DNA from: Pithys albifrons albifrons
Taxonomy: Eukaryota > Chordata > Aves > Passeriformes > Thamnophilidae
NCBI RefSeq assembly: GCF_047495875.1
Contig: NC_092497.1
Location: forward strand, 58,856,477 to 58,920,476
Direction of reading: 5' to 3'
Length of the DNA stretch: 64,000 bases
Numbering within the stretch: position 1 is the stretch's first letter; each line of letters starts with the position of its first letter. The notes below the pieces were generated by a model. It worked only from the letters and a program-made list of their open reading frames with translations, was not told the DNA's origin and searched no databases. The translations under genes were made by a program, and so were the position numbers. Of the stretch, positions 12,487-23,700 are shown piece by piece.

Positions 12487-15400
12487 AAAATTGAAAGACA
12501 AAAGTCTTCTACTGAAAGAAACTACTTAGCACTAGAAACACCTACATACCAAATGCAGCTCAATTTAACACTTCCCTGTGTTCTATTTTGCCAGTTTTCC
12601 CAATTCACATCCTCAAGGGAAAGTCCTGCCAGACCCTCTCCTTGAAGTCCTTCATCAAGGAAATAATCACAGTGAATTCTGGTCAGAAGAGCACAGACTG
12701 GGACAGAATTTGCAGTCATTGAGTCAGTCTCCTCCTATCATAAGCAGACACTAGTCTCTATCACAAAACATCAGCATCACACTGCACCGCTCCTGTTAGA
12801 AAGCTATTCTAAAAGCTCTACTTTACCATGAGAAAATTGAAAATTAAGCCTGTTATACTTGCAGGCCAGTGTATACTTACAGGAGAAGTTCTTAATAGAG
12901 TCCATGAAAACTTCATGCAAATTGAAGCAAAGAGTCAACAGATTATTTTAAAGGAGGCAGCAAAGATGACAGTAGTTTTACCTGATGCAAGCACCAAGAT
13001 GACAGGACAAGGTCGCTCAAGACAGATGGAGCTCCATCCTACAACATCATGTTCCCTCTGTTCTCTCTCACCTGGCGAACTTTCCATTCCTTTCTTTAGA
13101 GAGGCACATTTTCACACAGCTGAAATAAAGACCCTGAGAAGGATTTTAAGTGTCCCCTTGTAATCAGCAATGTTTATTTGTGAACTGAGAGTGAGATCAA
13201 GTAGATACTAATATACTGGTCAGGTAGATACAGCTTCACACTTATAAGTTTCCCTGTGCCCAAGGGCTCATGCTTAAGTCTTATTATGCAGTTAAACCAA
13301 CAGTCAGAGCCTGAAAAGAGCAGGAGGAGAAGAAAATATGTTTGTAGAATAGACTTAGTAGCACTGCCAACAATGAATGTTAACATCAAGTTTTGGAAGT
13401 AAACTGTTTGAGGTATAGCTTTCATCTTGAGACAACTATCTCATTGTTTTGAAAACAGATATTTATTCTATTGATTCAAATATAAGTTGCTAGAGACCAC
13501 ACAAGGTACATGAACTAAAAGCAGGACACTTTAAAAGCCATATTTAACTGATGATGAGAAAAGGGTTTAGAAAAGAGCTGAAAATGCCTCAAAGGGAAAA
13601 CTTAGATCCATTAATCAGATTTGGAAACAGTCCAGGAAGCAAACATGTAGAGAGGACAAAACTGGAGAAAGTTCTTTGGTAAATAAACACTGAGACAGAG
13701 AAAATAAAATAAAGTAATAAATAAAATAAAAAATAAAAATAAATGATGGATGGATGCATAGAAGTAGTTCAGGCAACTAATGTGTTTTCTTCTCCTGTGA
13801 TTACCTGATCACCTTCCATGTTATCAAGAATAAGTAACACAAATAAAATTGTGCCTTCTCAAATTTTCAGAACTATAAGAACTGCAAGTGAAGTCACTGA
13901 GAACTGTGTTTTAAATAAATGGAGTGCTGGATAACACTGATAACAATACTGAGGGAAGGAAAACAAACAAAAAACTCTACACTTTTTAATACTCTAAAAT
14001 GAGCAGATAAAATTTTTCTTACCATGTCTGTGCCTCTGCTCCTCAAATATAAATGGAAAAATCTTTCTGAAGAAATATGAGCCAAAGTCCACAAACACAC
14101 CTGTAAATGATCAGTTAATATAATAAATAACACAGTAGAAAAGAGAGAAGTAAAAATGTGTCTACAAAGCAGAATTTGGAGAACATGTAGTTTCGTATCA
14201 CATATGTAGATAAAAAATTTAGTAGCTGACAACTGAGTGACATCACACACCATTTGCATGGAACAAATCTTGGATCAAACAGCAGTATTTAACATAACAA
14301 TGAACTGCTCAATTTTGCAAATGTGCTAGAGGGACGCTATTTTCATGCTTTTCCTAGTTTTTCAATTGACTTTGCAAATTTAACAATGTCCTTTTAGTAT
14401 GATTTTCTTTCATGAAGAAATATACTTATGTCATGTTATTTAATTAAAGTAGCTATAGTCAAAGAGACACATTTCAGCTTCCATATATGCTTTATCTATG
14501 TAGACCTTGCTTAATTTCCCTGAGAGCTTAGTTTCAAACATGTATTATAAACCTGCTTTCATGAATGGATGTCTTAATAATAATACAGCCATTTGTATTC
14601 AAACTCCAGCTATCTCACCTTTGGGGACCCTTTGTCTCAGAGACTTGATTCACTATTAGTATAGCTAACAAGGTTCCAGTTCCTCAATATCAGTCTCCTA
14701 TTTAGTTCTAATTTGTAATATCACAACCTTTGCTTAACCTCGGCGTCAGAGAAGACTTCCCGATTCTATTCTAGACAGCAAAGTTGCATTAATTCCTCAA
14801 TGTACATTTAGACCAATGAAAATATGATGCTAAAAAGTCTTTTTCATCCAAAGGGTTTTATGTGAGCTTAGTAGCAGAACCTATGTCCACAAAATTAAAA
14901 AAAAAGGAAAAAATCCTTGTCCTTTACTTTTTTGCTGCAAGTAAAACAATGCTTACCCTTGAAAGATTTCACAAGCTTAACTGTATCATGAAGATTTCCA
15001 GTTTTTTTCAACAGCTCTGTCTCCAGCAAATGTATAGTTGATATCTCAGAAATAAAGAAGAATACCTCACGCTCAGGACAGAATCTATATTTTCAGTAAA
15101 ATATTCTGCTCTTCTTCCAATCACATTTATCAAATTGTGTTATTATAGCATATCAGCTTCTTTTGTTAGAGTAATTTATGATAACATGCAGGACTGTGAA
15201 ACATCCTATCATTTTTAAGAATCATTCAGATGGTAATTCTAGTACTGAATTATTTTATTACAGGACAAAGTAGTTATAAAGCTAGTTGGTTGGGTTTTTT
15301 TCAGTTGTGATATAGGTTTAAGTTTTTCATTTAGCCAAATACAATGTCTAGATGTAGCAATAAAGGAAATTTTAAATTTTTCTACATTTGGCCTCAATAG

Positions 15401-16594
15401 AAAAAATGAGAAAATTTTAGATTATATTAATTTTCTTCATTGATCACTACCACTGCTTAGTATTGGAGAATTATTCCAAATTTGTGAGCCCAAACTTTAT
15501 ATGACTTCCTAGTCTCTCTAACAATAAATAAATACTTCACCAGACCCACTCTCTTTAGACAGTATAGACTCATATTAACCTGCACAAACAATCAATGTCA
15601 CAAGATGGAGTTGTCAGACACATCTGCTTGCTTCTTTATGTGATACGAAGTGTTCTATTTTAAGAAGAAATGCCCTTTTAGTAGTGCAAGGTTTTGGTCA
15701 GAAGGGCTTTGTGGTCTCTGACTGAAGTCAATGCCTGCAACTGAGCAAGAACTTAGACACAGACATCAGTAGAGAGCTGAAAGGTCTTTAAGAAGTTTTA
15801 AGTTTTGTTTTGGAGCTGATACATACCAAAAATAATGGACTATTTCAGACATACTTTTAAAAACCTGATTGTTGAATTATATAAAAAAGCAGTCATCTTG
15901 GTCAATGATACTGTAGAAAGTTTCCTTCCTTACTTTCCTCTTACAACTGATTGTGAGTTGTAAACTCACACATATTTATACCCATTTCTTAAGGATCTCT
16001 CTGTTAAGACCATCTCCCATCTATTTGCTACTTTGGCAAGACAAATTAAAATAATATCCTGACATTGATGACAGGTTGAGAGCATCTACTTTATTGTATT
16101 TATCAATTTATTCATATTCTGTCACAAAACTGACCCAGTTTTCAGCATTGATTTCTCTTTCTTGTACTTAATGCACTTGGCATAGCTGAACCATACAAAT
16201 AGATCCAGATTTACACTATTCAGAAAGAAAATTATTTTAGAGGAACTAAGACTCAAATACTAAGTAGAAAAAGTAAAGTAGAAGTGCATATCTAAAATTA
16301 TGGGAATTAAAAAATATCTGAATTCACAAAGCAAACCCAATTAACTCACAAGGAACATCTCTTGTAGTGCTTTATGTCTTTCAGGAAGGTTTATAAACAC
16401 AATAGTTTTCACATTATACTTCTTAAACAAAACAAAAATAGTGATCTTTCAGCTTAGAAAAATACAAATATATGAACTTCAGGATGAAAAAGTTGCCAAT
16501 GACAGAAAACAAATCTGAAGTAAAGCTTCTGAGGTTTTAAAATTTCAATAACATTCAAAGAATTTTATTTCATGGAATTATAGAGTGATTGGGT
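12487..16594. other. Unique AT-rich non-coding DNA
   Basis: About 4.1 kb with no recognisable gene or transposon. Two ORFs of 111 (12828-13163, +) and 121 codons (13894-14259, -) lie here. Neither has a signal peptide, repeated motif or family signature, and neither is flanked by obvious splice-site or promoter context. An AAAT-type microsatellite lies at 13701-13744. Confidence 0.6.
13701..13744 (+). repeat. (AAAT)n imperfect microsatellite
   Basis: AAAATAAAATAAAG-type units with small interruptions, followed directly by a short GATG repeat (13744-13756). Confidence 0.88.
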
Positions 16595-16878
16595 TACCCC
16601 GAGGGACACTTCCTCTCCACTTGGACACTGACTTGTTGACTCCAACTTTTTGAGTGTGACCATCCAACCAGTTCCTTATGCACTGAGTGGTCTATTAAAT
16701 AAATCCATATCCCTCTAGTTTAGAGACAATGATGTCGTGTGAGATAATGTTAAATGCTTTGCACAAGTCTGGGTCAACTTCAGTCTCCATTCATTCTTTC
16801 TGCAACTCCATCATGAAAGGTCATCAAATGGGTTAGACATGATTTGCCCTCAGTACAGACTTGTTGGCTTATTTCTTC

Positions 16879-16883
16879 ATTTC
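16879..16883. repeat. Target-site duplication, left copy (ATTTC)
   Basis: The five bases directly before the TG of LTR copy 1 are ATTTC, repeated directly after the CA of copy 2 at 18122-18126. Confidence 0.8.
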
Positions 16884-17486
16884 TGTGCTGGTTTAAAGGT
16901 GAACCAGAAGGGGAAATGAAGTCACCACGAGAGAGATTATAAGTCAGAGGCTAAAATTTAATAATATTACAATAAATACACTGACCCAAAGGGAAATTGC
17001 TTTCAACTCACAAAACCCAGCAGTATAACCCAGTGTCCTGGGGCACAAACCCACAGGGGTTTGTTTGCCCTTGTGCTGAGACCCACGTGGCTCCCCCAAG
17101 TCCAAAGCAAAAAGAAGTGAGAAACCTGTTGGTACAGGTGATGGCTGTAGTCTGGTCGAGAGTGGTGATCTCCTGTTGAGGTCCTGCTGCTCCTCTGGAT
17201 CCGACGAGAGGTTCCTGGGGTCTTCTTATCCACCACTTATGTACCCTCAGGGAGCACCCAGTCCCTCCTCCAGGGCGGGGACTCACACTATAGGTCATTA
17301 ACTCTGGGAGCCAGGGGGTATTGTTGAACTGTTGATGGCCCATTAGCAGCCACGCCCCCCCCAGGCTGGGTGTGAAGGTGCCAATGACTCCCTGGGCAGC
17401 TGCTGCTAATGGTCCATTGTCCTTGGGGAATGAATAGAGGGGGTAGAATACACAGTTTTGATCACCCCCACACAGTGTTAACTGGT
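16884..17486 (-). mobile_element. ERV LTR copy 1 (truncated at one end)
   Basis: This 603-bp copy begins on the + strand with TGTGCTGGTTTAAAGG and aligns throughout with the second copy at 17487-18121. The retroviral sense strand is probably the - strand: there a CATAAG TATA-like element (complement near 17240) precedes an ATTAAA polyadenylation-like signal (complement near 16960), and the end reads ..CCAGCACA. In that orientation this is the 3' LTR, missing the first ~47 bp of its U3 (present in the other copy at 18075-18121). It carries an 18-bp insertion near 17369-17386 that copy 2 lacks. ORFs of 60-111 codons on both strands come from its GC-richer composition. Confidence 0.85.
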
Positions 17487-18121
17487 TGTGCTGGTTTAAA
17501 GGTGAACCAGCAGGGGAAATGAACTCACCACGAGAGAGATTATAAGTCAGACCTAAAATTTAATAATAATATTACAATAACAACACTGACACACAAGGGA
17601 GATTGCTTTCAACTCACAAAACCCCAGCAGTATAACCCAGTGTCCTGGGGCACAAACCCAAGGGGGTTTGTTTGCCCTTGTGCTGAGACCCCTGTGGTTC
17701 CCCCAAGTCCAGAGCAAAAGGAAAAGAAAAACCTATTGGTGCAGGCGAGGGCTGTGGTCTGGGCGAGAGCGGGGATCTCCTCCTGTCAAGGTCCTGCTGC
17801 TGCTCTGGATCCAACGAGAGGTTCCTGAGGTCTTCTTACCCACCCCTTATGTACCCTCAGGGAGCTCTCAGTCCCTCCCCCTGGGCGGGGACTCACACAA
17901 TGGGTGATTAACTCTGGGAGCCAGGGGGTGTTGAGCTGTTGATGGCCCATTAGCAGCTCCGTCCCCCTCAGGCTGGCTCCCTGGGCAGCTGCTGCTAATG
18001 GCCCATTGACTTGGGGAATGAATAGAGGGGGTAGAATACACAGCTTTGATCACCCCCACACAGGGTTAGCTGGTCCCTCCTGCTGAACTAGGACACTGGT
18101 CCCGCCTGCTGAACTAGGACA
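17487..18121 (-). mobile_element. ERV LTR copy 2 (complete), head-to-tail with copy 1
   Basis: A 635-bp LTR with TG...CA ends on the + strand. It starts immediately where copy 1 stops, so no internal retroviral sequence (primer site, gag, pol, polypurine tract) remains between them. By eye the two differ by roughly one base in 15 in the first 190 bp, plus indels. The last 52 bp are two copies of a 26-bp unit differing by one base (18070-18095 and 18096-18121). The pair is flanked by the 5-bp sequence ATTTC on both sides, so it entered the CR1 element as one event. A 5-bp duplication fits ERVL-like integration. The 62-79-codon ORFs inside are chance. Confidence 0.87.
18070..18121 (+). repeat. 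26-bp x 2 tandem repeat at the LTR terminus
   Basis: Two adjacent 26-bp units, each beginning CTGGTCCC and ending CTAGGACA, differ at one base (T versus G). In the retroviral sense this duplicates the first bases of U3. Copy 1 of the LTR lacks both. Confidence 0.93.
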
Positions 18122-18126
18122 ATTTC
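18122..18126. repeat. Target-site duplication, right copy (ATTTC)
   Basis: ATTTC follows the CA terminus of LTR copy 2 and matches 16879-16883. It defines the exact insertion boundaries in the host CR1. Confidence 0.8.
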
Positions 18127-18610
18127 CCCTGTGCATCATGATTTTCAGGAGGATCTGCTCCATGATCTTGTCAAGCACAAAGGTGACACTTAAGGGCCTG
18201 TAATTCCCTAGGTCTTTTTTTACCTCCTTTGTAAAAATATTTTTCCTTCAGCAGGAATTTTATCAGACTGACATGACTTCTCAAATATGATGGATAGTAA
18301 CTTAATCCCTTTATCCACCCTCATGAATACATGTCATTAGGTCCCATGGACTCCTCCACTTTCAGGTCTCTTAGATGTTATTAAACACAACCTTCCCCTA
18401 CAATGGGCAGTTCTTCATTCTCCTAGTCCCTGTCTTTGCCTTTTATGACTTGGGCAACATGGTTGGAGCAGATGAACAAGGAAAAAAGTCACTGATTACC
18501 TCCATATCCTGGCTAACCTGATCTCCCATAGCCTTCTGGAGAAGGCTCACATTTTTCCTAGTCTTCCCCTTTCCACCAGTGCATCTGACCTAGTGGCTGT
18601 CTCTTTAATC

Positions 18611-20251
18611 TTTATGATTTTTAACAGATCTATAGGTTGTGCTGTAAGAGCAAATTAAACTTAGCATGAGCTGCATTTTTCCAACAATGTCTATCTCTGC
18701 TACTTTACCACTTGCTTACAGCCATTTTGTGAATAATCTCATTTATTTTTATCAACAGAAGTTTCATTAACAAATCAGCAAGAGGTATTTTCAATGCTTA
18801 AAAGATGCATCGGTTCTATACAATTTTTTCACATTAAGTGTTAATAGAATCTATCTGTAAAAAGAAATTATTTCTCAGAAACTGAGCCCTCTAAACATTC
18901 TTCCTTAAATATACTGCTACAACTGTTAGGGAAAAAAATACAGAAGAAAAATCAGCTCTAATTTATCAAAATATGCATATTAATTTAGCCATATAAAATC
19001 TCCCTTACATGAACTGAAAAGAGCACAACTATATTCTGAGTGATTTTCCGTAAATAAGCGATTTCCTTCTGCAACCATTCCTTTCCTTACCCTCCAGGTT
19101 TACAACTTCTTTCTCTTTTATGGACACTTTCAAATTATCTAGGTTGCCTACCATCAAAGATTAACTATCACCCACATCACAGTCATCAATAGATACTAAT
19201 TGTTTCTATTTATCTGCCTCCAGGCCCTTACATATCTAACTGGACTGGTGAAACAAAAAGCTGAAAATTAAATATCCACATAAGAAAGAGGCCATTACAC
19301 AATCTGTTCTTGTTGGAATAGGAAATATGATCTTTACTCTGTACTCTGCTGAAGAAGCAACCACCAGTTTCCAGATTAATACGTTGCTAACTCTATCATA
19401 ATACTGTTAAATTAACAGAGTATCTCCATGTTCTTCAGTAATGTCTGTCAATAATAAAAGGTGGAAAAACAATGCTTTGGAAGAAAAATCAAAGTCAATG
19501 GATTTTTTTCCTGAGATATGAAGCAGATAAAGGTAGGTTGATTTATAAACTGAAAGACTTCTATCAGTTCCGGGAGGGTTCACTTCCCCTTTCCTACCTT
19601 CATCAACAAAATTCCTTGGTTTAGTGTTTTTTTTTTCCAAATTATGTAGAAAATCTATCTTCAAATGTCTAGAAAACAGTCTAGAAGTAAGAATTTTAAT
19701 CATTAGTTTCTGTAAATTGCTCCTGTTGTTATACAGAGTCTTCAATGTCTAGGGGAGACAGTGCAATTCACAATTAAAGTGATTTCATTAAACATATTCA
19801 GACCGTTATATTGCTCAATTTGAATTAAGACCATTAGTATCTCAAATGTAGCAAGAAAGATATTTGGCAAGTGGTTACAACCATAAACATAAAATAGACA
19901 TATGGTTTTCCTTACCAAAACCAAATATCTACATCACATAATGAATATGTAAATTTTTTATGTGTAAAGCTTCTCCTTTACCATGTATGTTTTCCTCTTA
20001 CAAAATATTTGCGCAAGTTTCCAACTTTCTTTGTGGAAAATTGCTGAAGCAGATTATGTTTAATTGTTGCAACTTTTCACTATGTTGCTAGTACAGTTTG
20101 AAAGTTTGCCTAGGTCTGGTAAATCACCTTCCAAAGTTACTCAAAATTAGTCACAAGAAGTCAGACAATTGTTGTGTTGACTCCAGACTGAATCTGCTTA
20201 CACCTAAGAACTGCTACTGTTGACTGTCACAGGATCTTAACATAGCATTAC
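18611..20251. other. Unique AT-rich non-coding DNA
   Basis: No gene or recognised repeat. The 112-codon (19407-19745) and 60-codon (19742-19924) antisense ORFs have no family signature and end on stops typical of AT-rich sequence. Confidence 0.6.
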
Positions 20252-20735
20252 GGATTTATAGAATGGCCTGGGTTGGAAAGGACCTCAAACATCACCAAGT
20301 TCCAATCCCCCTCCTTGGGCATGAATACTTCACTAGACCAGGTTGTCCAGAGCTTCATCCAACCTGGCCTTGAACACTTCCAGGGATGGGGCAGCCACAA
20401 CTTCTCTGGGTAACCTATTCCAGTGCTTCACCACCCTCACAGCAAAGAATTTCTTCCAAATATCTAATCTAAACCTACCTTCTTTCAGTTTGGTGCCATT
20501 CCCCCTTGTCCTGTCACTACTTGCCATCATAACAAGGCCCTTTTCATCTTTCTTGTGCTTTCTGGGCTGTGAGGGCACATTGCCAGGTCAGGTCCAGCCT
20601 CTCACCCACCACCTCCCTCAAGTCTTTCTCAGAAGGGCTGCTCTTGATCTGTTCATCCCCTACACTATGTTGATATTAGGAGTTGCCACAATCAAGGTTC
20701 AGCACCTTGCACTTGGTCTTGGTTAAACCTTCACA
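20252..20735 (-). mobile_element. CR1 LINE, 3' portion
   Basis: In the antisense direction this 5'-truncated CR1 runs from GTTTAACCAAGACCAAGTGC, through an AGCCCTTCTGAGAAAGACTT block, into the pol C-terminus and a short 3' UTR. It ends near CATTCTATAAATCC, a form of the 3'-terminal ATTCTATG repeat of CR1. It is much better preserved than the copies at 3890 and 16595, so it is younger. Segments upstream of the pol C-terminus appear shortened compared with a full element. The 127-codon + strand ORF across it is the antisense shadow. Confidence 0.93.
20333..20578 (-). pseudogene. CR1 pol C-terminal fragment, still readable
   Basis: This 81-codon frame holds the conserved CR1 pol C-terminus: DRTRGNGTKLKEGRFRLDI, then KKFFAVRVVKHWNRLPREVV, then APSLEVFKARLDEALDNLV and a stop. 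The first ~20 residues (MPSQPRKHKKDEKGLVMMAS) come from a diverged join. It lacks the endonuclease and reverse-transcriptase domains, has no promoter, and is a dead fragment rather than a functional small gene. Good preservation agrees with relatively recent insertion. Confidence 0.8.
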
Positions 20736-23700
20736 ATCTGCACTGCTGCTGTTATTAAACAACCAAAGATCCTCCACTGTAAATGCAAAATATGCTTGTT
20801 TTATGTATTTATCAAGCACATAACAAAAACTGGCTTCAAATTTACCTAACTGATCAACTGAAACACATTATTTGCCTATTAAAAAGAAAATGTGACGTGT
20901 AAAAAATATTCTTCTACCATGAAAAAATATAGCAATTGTACAAACCATGAACTGGCCATAAACAGGACTGGAAATATATATTTTTCTCCTTTGAGGTCTC
21001 TAAATTCCCTGAACAATCAAACACTACACAATTAAATTACAAGCAATTTATTTTTATATTAATTTAGTCAATCAAGTCCTATAGAGAATTAGAAAGAAAA
21101 AATTATAGAGCAAATTCCCCATATTCTCACTGAGTAGGAGACCAACATTATTTCATTAGTTTCAGTGAAGCAACACCTGACAAGATCTGGCCTCGGAATA
21201 ATGCCCAAAACTTCTGAACACTAAGTGAAATTGTACTATGAAACTTTTCATTTATATTATAACTTCTTAGAAATGATGCTCTGCTTGTTTCCTCAACTAA
21301 TTATTTCAGCAGGACTCTGGTCTTTTTCTGCCCCCAGAACCAAATTCACAATTTTTGCATTGGACCCAATGCTTCACACCTTGGTCCAGCAAAGTGTTAG
21401 AGAAATTTTTCACAGAAAGTGAAGCTGGTTTATTTACAGAGAGGGAAAGCAAGTAAATCTCATTCTCTTTTTTCTTTATTTGCTTATTAATTCTTATAAA
21501 AATGTAGAAGTATACAGTCATTGAAATTGAAACTAAAAGGATGAGCATTTTTTGTTACCAAAAATTGCCATTAAGAAAACTTCTTAAAGAGGTACAAATG
21601 CTGGGTCTGTACAAATATTTTAAAAAGAGAATTAATATCAGCTGGGTTGCCTGCAAAGTCCAGAGATCATGGGCACACAGTTCAAATAGGAAACCACAGC
21701 CAAAGGTTGTACCTCAGGATGAAGTCACTATGTTTGAGAAAGGTCCACATATCATGGAAACAGAAAGAACTTTAAGAGGTCACGTTTTCCACCTCTTTGC
21801 TCTGAGACATTATACCTAGATGATCCTGACAGACTCTCATCTATCATACCATCACATTTTCTTGAACAAAGAGGAATATGCATTATTCATTACACAGTAA
21901 TGGAAGAAGGTACCATACTCCAGCCAGTAAATTCTCACCAAATTCTGTTTCTCTATATTCAGCACTTCTTCAAGGCAACCCATTAGCTGGCTGCCTGTTT
22001 TGATACACTGGAGTTTTTTGTGTTGATGGATTACTCTCATGACCTGATTTTTAATTCAGAAACTCAGTTGCTCCACTTATGCATGTTAAATACAAGTAAT
22101 AAAGTTTGGTTTTAATGGAACTCATTATTAATAAAGTTCCAAACCTCAAACAATTTGCAGTCAGTCAATGGAAATCCTTCAGTCTTTAACTCAGTGGTCT
22201 TCCTTCTTTGACAAATTACCATGTAACTCCAAGTTCTTTCTAAGCACACTCACCACTGACCTTTCCTTCTAAGTAAAAATATAGATAGGATTTGTCAAAA
22301 TTTTTCAGCAAACTATGGAAAGTATCTGAAAAATAAGCACACATAAAAACCACATTGAAAGAAACAGTAAATATTCTGAGGTGGAAAATTTTGTCAACAA
22401 AATTGATATATCAGATCTAGGTCCAACCAAGAAAAGCAAAGTATTCTGTGTTTGTTTACATAGAGTATAGATGAACATGTAGGAAGAGTACTTAAAATGG
22501 ATATATCATTATCTACTAGTGGCTATCAGCTTGGTTATATGAGCCAAATCCTAGCTCATCTTAGTTGTCACCTATAAGGGATTATTCAACCAAAGGAGAA
22601 GAGAATATTCAAAAAACATAGGGGGTTTTCATTTGCTGGAGAGTTTTTGCCAAAGAGGTTTTAGTGTGCATAAGAGGCAAAGGGAAGGGAAGATTAATTT
22701 CCAGTCTGGTCTACAACTGTTTATCTTGTAAAATGGACCACTCAAGCGTTAGTGGCTCTGCAGGCTGTTGACTTGTTTATACAAAGTAGATCAATGTCAG
22801 AAGGGTATTTCCTGTCCTTCAAAAGTCTGTTGACTGGTAGCTAAGGTAATGTCTCTGAGGCGGAAATATAAATTCAAAAATCCCTCAAACAGGGAAAGTA
22901 ATTAAGCCCAGATTTCTGACCTCTGTGGTTGAATGCAGAATTATGTCATATGTGACCACATCACTTACTTTGTTCACCCTTGAATAAAATTGTATGTATC
23001 AATAATACTCATCAGACTAGATAGAATTTATAATTCTGGATGAAAAGTAAGTGGGGTTAGATTATCAAAAGTTGAGAAGGAAGAAAGGGAAAGAAGGGAA
23101 GGAGGGAAAGGAGATTAGGTTGTGTATGTTTTCTCAAAAAAAAACAGTAAAAAAAGAAGCACTCAATAACACTCGACAACTAGGGGGGAGGGGGGAAAGA
23201 AAAAATCAGAACTTATTGTAAAAATTGGACATAGAAACTTCTTTTTTTTCAGACAAGCAGAAAGGACATATAAGATGAAAATACAAATTGGGAATAGAGT
23301 AAATGACAATATATAAACAAAACAACAACATGCACCTAAAAATTAGATCAGAAAATAGACAATTGGCTAAAACTGCCCATGGGAGTCTCAGTTTCATCAC
23401 CTCAATATCAATATTTCTCTAAAGATATGGCTGCAAAGTTACCAGATAGAGTAGATCTTCAGAAAGTAATGTTCAAACCTGTCACTAAGGATTCCTGAAC
23501 ACTTTTCAGCATCACAATTGCCCTTGTTGGGGATACCTAACCTTCCTGCATTTCACTGCCACTAAAGAAACAATTCTATTCCTCATTCCTCACTGACAGA
23601 AAGATCAGTTTACTGAAAATTAAGAAGGGAAAAAAAATCCCACTGAGACCTCTGGTATCAGAACATCTGTGAGATGAGCAACATTACAAGTTACAGAGAT

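Larger units (their letters stand above)
16595..18610 (-). mobile_element. Older CR1 LINE pol relic, split by an LTR insertion
   Basis: Two parts, 16595-16883 and 18122-18610, join into one continuous CR1 reverse-transcriptase region when the LTR insert between them is removed. Read in the antisense direction, the parts carry the blocks known from avian CR1: CCCCGAGGGACAC, GTGACCATCCAACCAGTTCC, the GATGTCGTG-GAGATAATGT block and the CATGATTTGCCCTCAGTA block. After the insert come TTTCAGGAGGATCTGCTCCA, GGGCCTGTAATTCCCTAGG, ACTTCTCAAATATGATGGA, GTCCCATGGACTCCTCCACT and CAGTTCTTCATTCTCCTAG. No frame is open. It differs from the CR1 copies at 7079 and 20252 because it covers the middle of pol rather than the 3' end. 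The distal boundary near 18610 is approximate. Confidence 0.88.

Noticed and set aside
12828..13163. 111-codon ORF (+)
   Set aside because: No recognised domain, no promoter or splice context, and composition like the surrounding non-coding DNA.
13894..14259. 121-codon ORF (-)
   Set aside because: Mostly hydrophobic and aromatic residues from AT-rich sequence; no family signature and no conservation evidence available.
17008..17343. 111-codon ORF and companions inside the LTRs
   Set aside because: They lie in LTR sequence, on both strands and in several frames. LTRs normally do not encode proteins.
20343..20726. 127-codon + strand ORF
   Set aside because: Antisense shadow of the CR1 pol C-terminus, which reads properly on the - strand.
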